DNA of 7,387 nt. It comes from Deltaproteobacteria bacterium. GTDB taxonomy: Bacteria; Myxococcota_A; UBA9160; SZUA-336. This document shows positions 7,051 through 7,387 of the stretch, piece after piece. Position 1 is the stretch's first letter. Each line of letters begins with the position of its first letter. The translations under genes and the position numbers were made by a program. The notes under the pieces were generated by a model. The model was not told the origin of the DNA. It ran no database searches and was given only the letters and a program-made list of their open reading frames with translations. The stretch is taken from positions 1 to 7,387 of the forward strand of contig DAOUZG010000085.1 in NCBI GenBank assembly GCA_030665705.1, given 5' to 3'.

Positions 7051-7387
7051 GATTCTGATTACGGGAGGCGCAGGGTTCATCGGCGCACACCTCTGCCGAA
7101 GGTTTCTCGATGCGGGCGACGCGGTGATCTGCATGGACAACCTTTTGACCGGTCGCCTCGAGAACATCGAGGACCTGTTCGGGCGGGAAGAGTTTACGTT
7201 CGTGAAACACGACGTGACGAACTTCATCCACGCGCCGAATCGCCTGGATGCGGTTCTCCACTTTGCCTCGCCCGCGAGCCCGGCGGACTTCGAGCGTCTC
7301 CCGATCCAGATCCTGAAGGTCGGTGCACTCGGAACCCACAAGGCGCTGGGGCTGGCCAAAGAGAAGAGGGCCGTGTTTCTACTGGCA
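7043..7387 (+). CDS. UDP-glucuronate decarboxylase-like NAD-dependent epimerase/dehydratase (3' end outside window)
   Basis: Extended SDR enzyme, most like UDP-glucuronate decarboxylase (UDP-xylose synthase), which converts UDP-glucuronate to UDP-xylose with bound NAD+; the product would feed cell-surface polysaccharide. The visible 115 residues begin [14 protein letters not shown], with the Rossmann glycine motif at 8-14 and Asp32 at the end of the second strand, where NAD ribose is normally bound. HDVT and [19 protein letters not shown] follow, then [25 protein letters not shown]. The HFASPASP and VGALGTH motifs are the main reason to prefer the UXS family over general GalE-type epimerases. 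The catalytic Ser/Thr and YxxxK would lie beyond the window. The gene overlaps rfbD by 8 bases, which supports a joint nucleotide-sugar role. Confidence 0.88.
   Translation, partial: MRRILITGGAGFIGAHLCRRFLDAGDAVICMDNLLTGRLENIEDLFGREEFTFVKHDVTNFIHAPNRLDAVLHFASPASPADFERLPIQILKVGALGTHKALGLAKEKRAVFLLA

Noticed and set aside
5683..7359. Long open frame of 558 codons on the minus strand opposite the SPOR, rfbD and UXS genes, with similar long antisense frames at 3669-4805 and 4815-5981.
   Set aside because: The + strand proteins here have clear family motifs throughout. The minus frames have no recognisable domains and are low-complexity, rich in Arg, Pro, Ser and Gly. Long antisense frames are expected in GC-rich coding DNA.

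Overview
This window is a gene-dense, GC-rich stretch from a bacterial chromosome. Every gene is on the + strand and there is almost no intergenic DNA; the longest gap, if argS starts at 3852, is about 30 bases. I see no tRNA, rRNA, CRISPR array, insertion sequence, phage gene or canonical intrinsic terminator. GC-rich coding sequence, a membrane-anchored TlpA-type thioredoxin, FtsB-like and SPOR proteins, and nucleotide-sugar genes suggest a Gram-negative-type (diderm) bacterium. From memory, a SPOR gene right after argS also occurs in deltaproteobacterial-type genomes. That points loosely to a Desulfobacterota/Myxococcota/Binatota-like or similar uncultured lineage, but I cannot assign a phylum from the sequence alone.

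Layout. (1) Positions 1-2856 are the classic 'alpha operon': rpsM (S13, start codon outside the window), rpsK (S11), rpsD (S4, with an intact four-cysteine zinc site), rpoA (RNA polymerase alpha) and rplQ (L17), in canonical order with 9-18 base gaps. (2) Positions 2853-6151 hold an envelope and translation segment: a TlpA/ResA-like thioredoxin, an FtsB/DivIC-like septum protein, a divergent arginyl-tRNA synthetase, and an FtsN-shaped protein with one membrane segment and a C-terminal SPOR domain. (3) Positions 6148-7387 hold nucleotide-sugar genes: a dTDP-4-dehydrorhamnose reductase (RfbD/RmlD family) and the first 115 codons of a UDP-glucuronate decarboxylase-like SDR enzyme, cut by the window end.

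The layout reads as one long transcription unit or a run of coupled units. rplQ/tlpA overlap by 4 bases (GTGA), tlpA and ftsB are separated by one base, SPOR/rfbD overlap by 4 (ATGA), and rfbD/UXS overlap by 8. The one conspicuous structure between the ribosomal block and the rest is a perfect 9-bp hairpin in the last codons of rplQ, 7 bases before the tlpA GTG start.

Nothing here amounts to a clearly new system. The points most worth a second look are that hairpin, the altered active-site motifs of ArgS, and the FtsB / ArgS / FtsN-like arrangement joined to a ribosomal protein operon.
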